Of a stretch of DNA of 19,605 nucleotides, positions 1-6,092 are shown piece by piece. The notes beneath the pieces are model-generated. The model had not been told where the DNA came from. It saw only the letters and a list, made by a program, of their open reading frames with translations, and made no database searches. Location: contig UQCL01000042.1 of the NCBI GenBank assembly GCA_900539505.1, positions 1 to 19,605 on the forward strand, in the 5' to 3' direction. Origin of the DNA: an uncultured Campylobacter sp. (GTDB lineage: Bacteria; Campylobacterota; Campylobacteria; Campylobacterales; Campylobacteraceae). The translations under genes and the position numbers were made by a program. Position 1 is the first letter of the stretch, and each line of letters starts with the position of its first letter.

Positions 1-42
1 CGCGTAAGATCGTCGGCAGCGTCAGATGTGTATAAGAGACAG
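1..42. other. Illumina Nextera adapter with i5 index (not genomic)
   Basis: Bases 10-42 match the Nextera read-1 transposase adapter, ending in the 19-bp Tn5 mosaic end AGATGTGTATAAGAGACAG (24-42). Bases 2-9, GCGTAAGA, match the Nextera index S517, and base 1 fits the last base of the P5 arm. This is a library-construction remnant, so genomic sequence starts at 43 and the left edge is a contig end. The match is from memory of the published adapter sequences and is essentially exact. Confidence 0.97.
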
Positions 43-180
43 ATACTAGACAATGGTAGCATGACCATATCGATCAGACAAAATCAAGAGATTATTGATA
101 AATTTGGGGATGTTGCTTTCGACAAAGAGAGTTTGACTTTGAGCCTGATAAACCATAGCTCTAAAATTTTTAATACGTAA
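43..180 (+). CDS. 3' end of a truncated CDS, unrecognised
   Basis: An open frame runs from the first genomic base (43) to a TAA at 178-180, giving a 45-residue C-terminal fragment that starts ILDNGSMTISIRQNQEIIDK and ends NHSSKIFNT. The 5' part is lost because the contig starts here. The stop lies 8 bases before the next gene, whose ribosome binding site (AAGGAAAG) sits in that spacer, so the two are probably cotranscribed. The AT-rich composition differs from the GC-richer genes further right. I do not recognise the family. An internal ATG at 61 could make a 39-residue peptide, but no good ribosome binding site precedes it, so a truncated longer gene is preferred. Confidence 0.5.
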   Translation: MLDNGSMTISIRQNQEIIDKFGDVAFDKESLTLSLINHSSKIFNT

Positions 181-188
181 GGAAAGAG

Positions 189-503
189 ATGCAAGAATAT
201 GGCTTAAAAATTTTTAATATAGATAAGGGATTATTTGTATTGACTATGTTGATGAGCATAAGGAGCCTGCAGGCTTGTTCTGAGAAGCATTTAGAGCGGA
301 TATTTCTTTTTGGCGCTTTTAAAGAGGTGCTTGCTGATAAGCCGAATATAAAGAGACCTTATGAAGAATATAAAATATCAAATAGGGCAAAAAATAATAT
401 ATCACTATGTCGAATGCATACTTTGCTTTATAGTAAATGCTTCTATCTGGGTGAGTGTCATAATTACGATTATAGACTTAGTAATGTCGAAATTTTAGAT
501 TAG
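189..503 (+). CDS. Small hypothetical protein, unrecognised
   Basis: A 104-residue protein with a good ribosome binding site (AAGGAAAGAG, 179-188) just before the ATG. I recognise no domain. It has five cysteines scattered along its length, no convincing signal peptide (the hydrophobic run LFVLTMLM at about residues 15-22 is short), and a basic, aromatic-rich middle. It follows directly on the truncated gene ending at 180 and is as AT-rich as that gene, which suggests a two-gene accessory unit; an effector/partner or toxin/immunity pair is possible but is only a guess from arrangement. A promoter for the porin starts right after its stop. Expression as a protein is likely; function is unknown. 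Confidence 0.6.
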   Translation: MQEYGLKIFNIDKGLFVLTMLMSIRSLQACSEKHLERIFLFGAFKEVLADKPNIKRPYEEYKISNRAKNNISLCRMHTLLYSKCFYLGECHNYDYRLSNVEILD

Positions 504-514
504 AGGTGTAAATA

Positions 515-523
515 TGATATAAT
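515..523 (+). promoter_or_regulatory. Extended -10 promoter for the porin
   Basis: TGATATAAT at 515-523 is an extended -10 element (TGn plus consensus TATAAT at 518-523). It lies 70 bases before the porin start with AT-rich sequence around it, as is usual for sigma-70 promoters in Campylobacter, where a -35 box is often missing. The porin ribosome binding site AAGGAG is at 581-586. Confidence 0.6.
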
Positions 524-593
524 TCATTTTGAAAATATTGATGCAAGATTAAAATTTCGATTTAAATTCTATTTTAATGAAAGGAGATTTCGA

Positions 594-1985
594 ATGAAAC
601 TCATCAAACTAAGTTTGGCTGCTACGGTTTGCGCATGTGCGGTATCCTCGCTAAGCGCGGCGGATAGCGTAGCCGAGGCGATCACTAACGGTAAATTCGG
701 CGGAACGGTAAAGACAACTTACGCTAGTAAAACCGTAGATAATAGAGGCGAGGCCGCTACGGGCGATAACGACTACGAGGCATTCGGCGTAGGTCTTGAG
801 CTCGGATACGTCACCGATCCTCTTTACGGCTTTAGAATAGGGCTTACCGGACAAGGCTGGTTGATGCCGTATCATGTAGGCTCAAGCAATAAGATCGCCT
901 ATGATAAGGAGTGGTATACTAAAGGTGCGGTATTATCTGAATTATACCTGGGATACGGCATAGGCAATACCGATATAAAGGCGGGTAGACAATATGTCGT
1001 TACTCCGCTCGTTGCTGGCAACTATACGAGGGCGTTTAAAGAAGCTTTCGAGGGCGTAGCGATATCTAATAAAGATATCCCCGATACTACATTGTGGGGC
1101 GGATGGTTTTATAAATTCCAAGGAAGGAGCAAAACCGCTATGGGCGCTCCGGCAGGCGAAGGAAAGGCTCCTTTATTTAAAGATAGGGTGATTCTGGGTA
1201 ATATGACCGGTCCGGTCGCCGTAAAATTTGAAAATATCTTCTCCGCATATGTTCAAAATAAATCCTTGCCTTATACCACTTTAACCGGCGCTTACGCAGC
1301 GGTAACGGACGTAAAACCCGCTAACGCATTAAAAGACGGCGACGTTAGCTTGTATCTTGCCGAGGCGAATGTAAAAGTGCCGGTAGGCGAGGTTTTAAAG
1401 CTGGGATTTGATCTTAACTACAAAGGCTCGCGCGTGGACGGAGGGCTGGAGCCAAGAAGGCTTGACGGCGATATGTTCGGCGCAAGAGTCTCGGTTAGCG
1501 AGTTTTTCGGATTCGGCCTATCGTATGCCTATACGACCGTTAGCGATGACGATGCCGTTATTTTGGGCGTCGGCAACGGCCCGGGATCATACACCGCTCT
1601 GCCTATCCGAGGTCCGTTCGTCTTCACGGGATATGCGGGTATGGATACGCACAAGATCGTGCTTGATTATAACTTCGGCGCTATCGGCTTGGATGGCTTC
1701 AAAACCGCGCTACACTACGTAAAAGGCGATCAGGACAGAGTAGGCGGCACGAATAATATCAATGCTAGCGGGGCTGCGGGCCAAAAGGTCGGCACCAGCA
1801 TGGACGTAGAGGGCTGGGCGGTAACGGCAAACTACGCTCCTAAGGCCATTAAGGGGCTAAGCTTGGGCGTAACCTACACTGCGCTTGAGAGGAGCGACCA
1901 CTACGCTAGCGGCGTAAATAGAAAGTTCGACGAGAACGAGATATGGTTGCAAGCTGCGTATAAATTTGATCTAAGCGGCAAGTAA
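594..1985 (+). CDS. OprD-family outer-membrane porin
   Basis: A 463-residue beta-barrel porin of the outer membrane, letting small solutes into the periplasm. Residues 1-22 are a Sec signal peptide with a likely cleavage after SLSA. The N-terminal GKFGGTVKTTY strand and the segment ELYLGYGIGNTDIKAGRQ followed by TPLV are typical of the OprD-like porins of epsilonproteobacteria, as are the alternating hydrophobic/aromatic strands and Gly/Asp-rich loops to the end. The length is within the family's usual range. The start is set by AAGGAG eight bases upstream. The protein ends YKFDLSGK, so the last strand is followed by four extra residues instead of ending in the usual terminal aromatic. It is monocistronic, with its own promoter and terminator. 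Substrate cannot be told from sequence; amino acids, peptides or organic acids are the common OprD cargo. Confidence 0.88.
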   Translation: MKLIKLSLAATVCACAVSSLSAADSVAEAITNGKFGGTVKTTYASKTVDNRGEAATGDNDYEAFGVGLELGYVTDPLYGFRIGLTGQGWLMPYHVGSSNKIAYDKEWYTKGAVLSELYLGYGIGNTDIKAGRQYVVTPLVAGNYTRAFKEAFEGVAISNKDIPDTTLWGGWFYKFQGRSKTAMGAPAGEGKAPLFKDRVILGNMTGPVAVKFENIFSAYVQNKSLPYTTLTGAYAAVTDVKPANALKDGDVSLYLAEANVKVPVGEVLKLGFDLNYKGSRVDGGLEPRRLDGDMFGARVSVSEFFGFGLSYAYTTVSDDDAVILGVGNGPGSYTALPIRGPFVFTGYAGMDTHKIVLDYNFGAIGLDGFKTALHYVKGDQDRVGGTNNINASGAAGQKVGTSMDVEGWAVTANYAPKAIKGLSLGVTYTALERSDHYASGVNRKFDENEIWLQAAYKFDLSGK

Positions 1986-1991
1986 AATTTT

Positions 1992-2017
1992 AAAGAGCGG
2001 AGAATTTTCCGCTCTTT
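1992..2017 (+). terminator. Intrinsic terminator of the porin gene
   Basis: A perfect 10-bp inverted repeat AAAGAGCGGA (1992-2001) / TCCGCTCTTT (2008-2017) with a 6-base loop starts seven bases after the porin stop. The right arm ends in TTT, then C, so the T-run is short, but position and stem strength fit a rho-independent terminator. Confidence 0.75.
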
Positions 2018-2100
2018 CTCATCTGCATTATTTTGCCTCGTATATGACGCAAAAAAAGGGCGTTAAACCCGAAAAATTTACTCTTTCTCATCTGCATTAT
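2012..2100. repeat. Exact 20-bp direct repeat beside two hairpins
   Basis: CTCTTTCTCATCTGCATTAT occurs exactly at 2012-2031 and 2081-2100. The first copy overlaps the right arm of the porin terminator, and the second runs into the left arm of the hairpin at 2094-2126. Exact 20-mers 69 bases apart are unlikely by chance and suggest a local duplication. Confidence 0.8.
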
Positions 2101-2126
2101 CAAGCGAGCTCGCGCTTGATAAATGC
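2094..2126. repeat. Strong hairpin, 10-bp perfect core
   Basis: TTATCAAGCG (2097-2106) pairs perfectly with CGCTTGATAA (2113-2122) around the loop AGCTCG. The stem extends outward over GCA/TGC with a one-base bulge, to 2094-2126. There is no T-run on the plus strand after it, so it is either a backup terminator, an RNA processing stem, or a protein site. Confidence 0.6.
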
Positions 2127-2345
2127 TTCATCCTAGCTCCTTAAATTTAAACATGTTCTTAAATTTTAAATGAAACGGAGGTAAAATTTATCTCTAAAAT
2201 TTCGCCGCAGAGCTTGACGTACCGAAATTTAAATAAAGCTTGGGTGTTGAAATTTTGACGAGGATTTTGTTACGCGTGCTTTATAGGAATTTTAAATTTA
2301 TAAGAATTTTAGAAATTTCCTTACAATTACAAAAAATATACCTTT

Positions 2346-2837
2346 CTAGCGTTTTAAATCTTTTGATATGAAAGTTACTTGAATATTTTCTTTCGGGACA
2401 AATTTATTTAAACTTGCACCGCCCCTATACTCTTCTAATGCGTCTTTTAAAATTTTAACTATTTCATCCCTTGATATACCATAAGTATGGGTTTTTATAG
2501 ACTTTAATTCATATAAGATTTTAAAAGGGTTGTCTGTAATTTTCGTGCTAGTATTTTTATTGTTTATATCTCTTAAATCAAGCTCAATATCTTGATCATC
2601 ATAGTGTAAAACCCAGATCCGTTCCCCGCTCCATCCATCTCTATGATCTGGCAAATGCAAATTAACGACGGATATTAGCCAAATGTCTCTTTGCCTATCA
2701 ATCACCCAGTAGAGTTGATCAATTAAATAATCCGAATATTCTTCTTCATTGTATTTGCGGCAGCATGTATTTATAATGTTTATAATATCATATTTCTTCA
2801 AATCCTCTTTAGAAATATATTCTGCAACAAACGCCAT
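2346..2837 (-). CDS. Hypothetical protein, AT-rich orphan gene
   Basis: A 163-residue soluble, acidic protein with no signal peptide and no membrane segment. I do not recognise a domain. It begins MAFVAEYISKEDLKKYDI, has a Trp-rich middle (residues about 43-75), and ends with a Lys-rich tail. The start is well supported: AGGAGG lies six bases before the ATG, and a TATAAT on the same strand is at 2863-2868. It is a single gene between spacers, more AT-rich than the operons to its right, which fits an acquired accessory gene. Its size and composition resemble many small immunity or SMI1-like proteins, but no defining motif was found, so no function is assigned. Confidence 0.7.
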   Translation of the reverse strand: MAFVAEYISKEDLKKYDIINIINTCCRKYNEEEYSDYLIDQLYWVIDRQRDIWLISVVNLHLPDHRDGWSGERIWVLHYDDQDIELDLRDINNKNTSTKITDNPFKILYELKSIKTHTYGISRDEIVKILKDALEEYRGGASLNKFVPKENIQVTFISKDLKR

Positions 2838-3229
2838 CGCTTCCTCCTAAAATTTTAATTCGATTATACTCTCGATAATTTATGCTAGCCTTATGCTCTC
2901 ATGAATGTATCGTGAGTATGAAATTTTTTAAGTTCGCACTATAGCAAGGCTCATATAGATGCAAATTGTAAGGGTTTTTTGTCGATACTTTTCGTTTACG
3001 AGCTGGCGAGTAAGAAGCGCATAAACTTAAGTTGCGGGCGGTTGGTTTAAATATAGTCTGATAGATGAAATTTTAAATCGAGAATTCGGGTAAATTTTAA
3101 ATCTAAAAGTCGATAAAATTTAATAAAAATTTCACAAAAACCTCGCCAAAATTTCAAAAATCCCGTCAAGGTCTCAGCTAAACCTCGGCGGAATTTTGAA
3201 ATTTAGAAATTCTAGAATTTCAAGCGGCG
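2838..3229. other. Intergenic spacer, AT-rich, no gene seen
   Basis: This holds the promoter of the minus-strand gene to its left and the 3' region of the fcc operon to its right. From about 3060 on it is dense in AAATTTTAAA-like words. A perfect 16-bp palindrome GAAATTCTAGAATTTC lies at 3206-3221, nine bases after the fccC stop. It has no GC core or T-run, so it is at best a weak terminator. No RNA gene is recognised. Confidence 0.6.
2863..2868 (-). promoter_or_regulatory. -10 box for the 2346-2837 gene
   Basis: Reading the minus strand, TATAAT occupies 2868-2863, 26 bases before the ATG, with the AGGAGG ribosome binding site between. No -35 consensus is seen at the expected distance, as is common in this group. 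Confidence 0.5.
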
Positions 3230-3901
3230 TTATTTCTTCGCGCTAGAAGCGTCCATAAAGGCCTGCTCTTCGGCGCTCGGTTTATACTCGTCGCCGAAAA
3301 ATCCCTTCTTCGCCTTGATCTTTTCTTGCATCATCTTCTTTTCATAAATTTTATACGTCGGTCGCCAGTACTCTAGGTAGTTGCGAAGCCCGATGCCATG
3401 CCCCGCGCTTACGTGGCAGCTCGCGCATTTAAGCTCGCGCTCGGTGCCTAGGAGCTTTTTGTAGTGCGCGTGCATGCGCTGCGCCTGCTCGGAGGTGATT
3501 TTGCTGTCTATCACGGTGGCGTGGCAGCTCGTGCAGCCGTTGTCAAACACATAGTGCTCGCGGTTTTCGCGCCTTTTGTTCCAATCAAATTTTTCAGGCT
3601 CGTCAAAGAAGTGCGAGTAGCCCTCCAACACGCCGTTTTTGGCCTTTTGATAGACGTATTTTACGATATTGTCGTGCGGTAGGTGGCAGTCGACGCATTG
3701 GGCTTTGACGCCCGTTTTGCCCTTGCCCGAGTGGACGTCCTCTTGATAGGCGATCACCATCGGATCCATCTCATGGCAGACGTCGCAGAATTTATCGGTG
3801 CTAGTTTTCTCAAGCGCATAATGCACCGGCACGACGACGAAAAACCCTATAATGCCGCTTATTAAGATGATAAGCGCTAGTAATTTTTTAGAAATTCTCA
3901 T
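3230..3901 (-). CDS. fccC: NapC/NrfH-type tetraheme quinol dehydrogenase, FccC-like
   Basis: A 223-residue membrane-anchored cytochrome c that would take electrons from menaquinol and pass them to periplasmic FccB/FccA. One membrane helix (residues 7-27) is followed by four CxxCH heme sites at 39-43, 69-73, 123-127 and 159-163. The first reads CDVCHEMDP; a Met two residues after the heme histidine is typical of NrfH/NapC proteins. The ATG at 3901 is chosen because it overlaps the fccB stop as ATGA; the longer frame to 3985 would add 28 residues copied from fccB coding sequence and ahead of the helix. Gene order fccA-fccB-fccC matches the Wolinella succinogenes fccABC operon as I remember it. 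The C-terminal 40 residues are charged and probably soluble. Confidence 0.85.
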   Translation of the reverse strand: MRISKKLLALIILISGIIGFFVVVPVHYALEKTSTDKFCDVCHEMDPMVIAYQEDVHSGKGKTGVKAQCVDCHLPHDNIVKYVYQKAKNGVLEGYSHFFDEPEKFDWNKRRENREHYVFDNGCTSCHATVIDSKITSEQAQRMHAHYKKLLGTERELKCASCHVSAGHGIGLRNYLEYWRPTYKIYEKKMMQEKIKAKKGFFGDEYKPSAEEQAFMDASSAKK

Positions 3902-4329
3902 GGTGTCACCCCCATCCATTGCGGCACTTCGTGCTCGTGGCATTCTGTACACATATTCGTAGATGCCTTGTGCTCGGCATGGCATTCGTCGCAGTATAGC
4001 GTAGGACCGTCGTGGACGGAGTTATGCGGATTAGCTTTAAGAGTATCCATAAATTTAAGCCTCAAGGCGAGCTGCTTTTTGTCGCCGTGGCAGCTGATAC
4101 AGCCTTTATCGCCGATACTTTTAAATTTAGATGGATCGCTTCCTTGATTTATGTGGCAATCGACGCAGTCAAACGATAAATGCTCGTGATGAGGTTTGAT
4201 TTTGTATTTTGCCCGAAGCTCATCTGAAACGACTATGTTCGTGGCGTTAGCGTCATTAGCAGACGGCGCGCCGAACAAAGTCGCGATGATACAGCACAAA
4301 ATTAATGCCGTAAAACTAATTTTTTTCAT
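3898..4329 (-). CDS. fccB: Periplasmic tetraheme cytochrome c, FccB-like
   Basis: A 143-residue small cytochrome with a Sec signal peptide (residues 1-20, ending TLFGA) and four CxxCH heme sites at 55-59, 77-81, 113-117 and 127-131. Extra histidines (HHEH at 47-50, HNSVH at 102-106) are good candidates for sixth ligands. It corresponds to the N-terminal heme domain of Shewanella flavocytochrome c3, made here as a separate protein, and should shuttle electrons from FccC to FccA in the periplasm. The ribosome binding site is AAAGG about nine bases upstream of the ATG. It is separated from fccA by 81 bases that contain a terminator-like hairpin, and is coupled to fccC by an ATGA overlap. Confidence 0.85.
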   Translation of the reverse strand: MKKISFTALILCCIIATLFGAPSANDANATNIVVSDELRAKYKIKPHHEHLSFDCVDCHINQGSDPSKFKSIGDKGCISCHGDKKQLALRLKFMDTLKANPHNSVHDGPTLYCDECHAEHKASTNMCTECHEHEVPQWMGVTP

Positions 4330-4341
4330 TTGCAGCCTTTT

Positions 4342-4384
4342 AAAAAACCGCCTTACCGGGTAGGCTTTTGCCGCCCGGCAAGGC
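4342..4384 (-). terminator. Terminator-like hairpin between fccA and fccB
   Basis: On the minus strand, GCCTTGCCGGG (4384-4374) pairs with CCCGGTAAGGC (4360-4350), 11 pairs with one G-U, around a 13-base loop, followed after two bases by six T (4347-4342). This is a textbook intrinsic terminator inside the operon. A GTAGGC (4360-4365) / GCCTAC (4393-4398) pairing would compete with it and could form an alternative fold. Likely result: partial read-through, with more FccA than FccB/FccC. Confidence 0.75.
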
Positions 4385-4410
4385 TTAAGAGAGCCTACGC
4401 TCCGACTAAA

Positions 4411-5952
4411 CTAAGCGATCTGCTCACCCGCGATCATTCCGAAAACTATGCAGTCGGTGATCGCGACGGTGCCTAAGCGGCTAGCGCCGTGAGTACCGCC
4501 GGTGATCTCGCCTGCAGCCCAGAGGCCTGGGATCGGTTTATTCGTCTTAGATGATAAGACCTCGGCTTTGGTGTTGATCTTTAGACCGCCCATCGTGTGG
4601 TGAGGCTTCGGCGAGAGGCGGATGACGTAGAAAGGCCCCGCTTCGTTGATCTCGCTAAGCGCGCTTTCTTGTTTGCCGAACTCATCTTTTTTGGCTTTAA
4701 CGCCTTCGTTGTATTTTTTGACGCTCTCTTTTAAGGCATCTGCAGGCACGCCGTATTTGCTAGCGATCTCATCTAGGCTTGCGCATTCGCCCACTAGCTT
4801 TCCGCTTGCCATGCCCTTGGAAATCACCTCTTCGCTTAGGTCTTTAAACGCCATTTTGGTATCGGCGAAGGTTATCGGATAGGCTTTCGGATCCTCGCGT
4901 AAAATTTTAAACTCGGCGTCCGCTCTAGTCTTGCGATCTGCAAGCTCGTTCATAAAACGCTTGCCCGTGCGCACGTCCACGGCGATGCCGTATTTAAAGG
5001 TGCCTTGCTGAGTTAGGATCGGAGCGGTGCCGAAGCCCTTCTCATCGGGGCTCGCCCACGGACCGAACTGGATCCAATCGACCTGCACCGGATACGCACC
5101 GATCTCAAAGGCTTTTAGTAGCACGCCCGCGGTAGCTCCCGCGTGATTTGTACTATCGACGTCATCAGGGATGCGCGGATCTTGAAGCTTGCGGAAAATT
5201 TTATCGCGGCAAAATCCGCCCGCTGCGAGTACTACGCCTTTTTTGGCTTTGAGCGTCTTTTTGGTGCCGCTTGTGTTTTCAAGATCGTCGCTGTAAAGAT
5301 TCGGATCAAATTTATACTCCTCGCGGATCACGACGCCCGCCACGCGATCTCCGTCCATTACGAAATCGTCAAATTTTGCGCGGCGGCGAAGCTCGCAGCC
5401 CTTATCTTTCAGCGCTTCAAATTTTTCAAGCATCGGCTGGATGTAGCCCGAGCCGCTATCATTCGTCGTTAGCATCGAGCGCGCGACGCTGTGTCCGCCG
5501 AAGTGGGCGCAGTGATCCATCTTAAATTGCACGCCGCTATCGACGAGGAATTTAAACGCATCCAAGCCGCGATCGGCTAGGGTGCTTAAAAGCTCGGGGT
5601 GGTTGATGCCAAGGCCCGCCTTTAGGCAGTCGTTCATAAATAGCTCTTTGCTGTCTTTGATGCCAGTTTTTTCCTGCACCGGATTCATCGGCACGCTCAT
5701 ACCGCCGCCGTTGATGACGGAGTTTCCGCCGATGCGGCCCATCTTTTCGAGAATCAAGACTTTGTTGCCTTTCTCGGCTACTTTTAAGCCCGCCGCAAGC
5801 CCCGCAAACCCGCTACCGATGATGATTACATCCCACTCCTCGTCAAATTTGACATCCTTTGCGTCCATTGCGCTTGCTTGTGCATTTACCGCGCTAAGTG
5901 CGAGTGCACCGGCTCCTACCATACCCATTTTCAGTATGTCGCGTCTCTGCAT
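4411..5952 (-). CDS. fccA: Tat-exported flavocytochrome c FAD subunit, FccA-like enoate reductase
   Basis: A 513-residue periplasmic FAD enzyme that should reduce a carbon-carbon double bond next to a carboxylate, with electrons from FccB. It opens with a Tat signal (MQRRDILKMG, hydrophobic to about 28). The FAD site GSGFAGLAAG is at 46-55 and the C-terminal FAD motif at about 474-513. Compared from memory with Shewanella fumarate reductase: catalytic Arg402 matches Arg340 (GKRFMNELADR), His504 matches His452 (HHTMGG), and Arg544 matches Arg492 (HGASRLG). The second-carboxylate clamp is not kept: the HPT motif (His365) reads GPW (297-299), and the TE pair (377/378) reads TQ (314/315). It is therefore probably not a plain fumarate reductase; urocanate, acrylate, methacrylate or cinnamate-type enoates are options. 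AGGGGC before the ATG is the ribosome binding site. A LysR regulator is divergent. Confidence 0.85.
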   Translation of the reverse strand: MQRRDILKMGMVGAGALALSAVNAQASAMDAKDVKFDEEWDVIIIGSGFAGLAAGLKVAEKGNKVLILEKMGRIGGNSVINGGGMSVPMNPVQEKTGIKDSKELFMNDCLKAGLGINHPELLSTLADRGLDAFKFLVDSGVQFKMDHCAHFGGHSVARSMLTTNDSGSGYIQPMLEKFEALKDKGCELRRRAKFDDFVMDGDRVAGVVIREEYKFDPNLYSDDLENTSGTKKTLKAKKGVVLAAGGFCRDKIFRKLQDPRIPDDVDSTNHAGATAGVLLKAFEIGAYPVQVDWIQFGPWASPDEKGFGTAPILTQQGTFKYGIAVDVRTGKRFMNELADRKTRADAEFKILREDPKAYPITFADTKMAFKDLSEEVISKGMASGKLVGECASLDEIASKYGVPADALKESVKKYNEGVKAKKDEFGKQESALSEINEAGPFYVIRLSPKPHHTMGGLKINTKAEVLSSKTNKPIPGLWAAGEITGGTHGASRLGTVAITDCIVFGMIAGEQIA

Positions 5953-5977
5953 ATTTGCCCCTTTACTTAGAGATTTT

Positions 5978-5994
5978 TTAATCTTAAAGATTAA
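5978..5994. promoter_or_regulatory. Perfect 17-bp palindrome, likely LysR operator
   Basis: TTAATCTT-A-AAGATTAA at 5978-5994 is a perfect palindrome in the 140-bp divergent region between fccA and the LysR gene. It lies just downstream of the fccA -10 candidate, near the expected transcription start, which suits a repressor-type or autoregulatory LysR site. LysR proteins usually prefer T-N11-A palindromes; this one contains such a pair. Assignment to this regulator is inference. Confidence 0.5.
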
Positions 5995-6003
5995 TGTCGT
6001 AAT

Positions 6004-6009
6004 TTTATA
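6004..6009 (-). promoter_or_regulatory. -10 candidate for the fcc operon
   Basis: The minus strand reads TATAAA at 6009-6004, 51 bases before the fccA ATG. It is one mismatch from consensus and sits just upstream of the palindrome at 5978-5994. No clear -35 is seen. Confidence 0.4.
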
Positions 6010-6043
6010 TTAAATCTTTATGTAAGTCAAATGTTATTTAGTA

Positions 6044-6049
6044 TATAAT
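6044..6049 (+). promoter_or_regulatory. -10 box for the LysR-type regulator
   Basis: Consensus TATAAT at 6044-6049, 43 bases before the ATG at 6093. The ribosome binding site AAGGGGC is at 6081-6087. Confidence 0.5.
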
Positions 6050-6092
6050 TTAATAGCTAAAGGCTATAAAATTTCAACCGAAGGGGCAAAAA

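Larger units (their letters stand above)
1986..2345. other. Intergenic spacer between convergent genes
   Basis: No credible gene is seen between the porin and the minus-strand gene ending at 2346. It holds the porin terminator, a duplicated 20-mer, a second hairpin, and then AT-rich sequence with several AAATTT/AAATTTTAAA words typical of this genome. Confidence 0.7.

Noticed and set aside
24..42. Tn5/IS50 mosaic end suggesting a mobile element
   Set aside because: It is directly joined to the Nextera read-1 primer sequence and an i5 index, so it is library DNA.
3902..3985. Longer fccC start adding 28 residues
   Set aside because: The extension overlaps fccB coding sequence and precedes the membrane helix; the ATGA-coupled ATG at 3901 fits the family.
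4411..5952. Simple assignment as fumarate reductase
   Set aside because: The residues that bind the second carboxylate of fumarate are replaced, so only the broader enoate-reductase family is claimed.
5582..6013. 143-codon plus-strand ORF opposite fccA
   Set aside because: Antisense shadow of a well-supported FAD enzyme gene, with no family resemblance.
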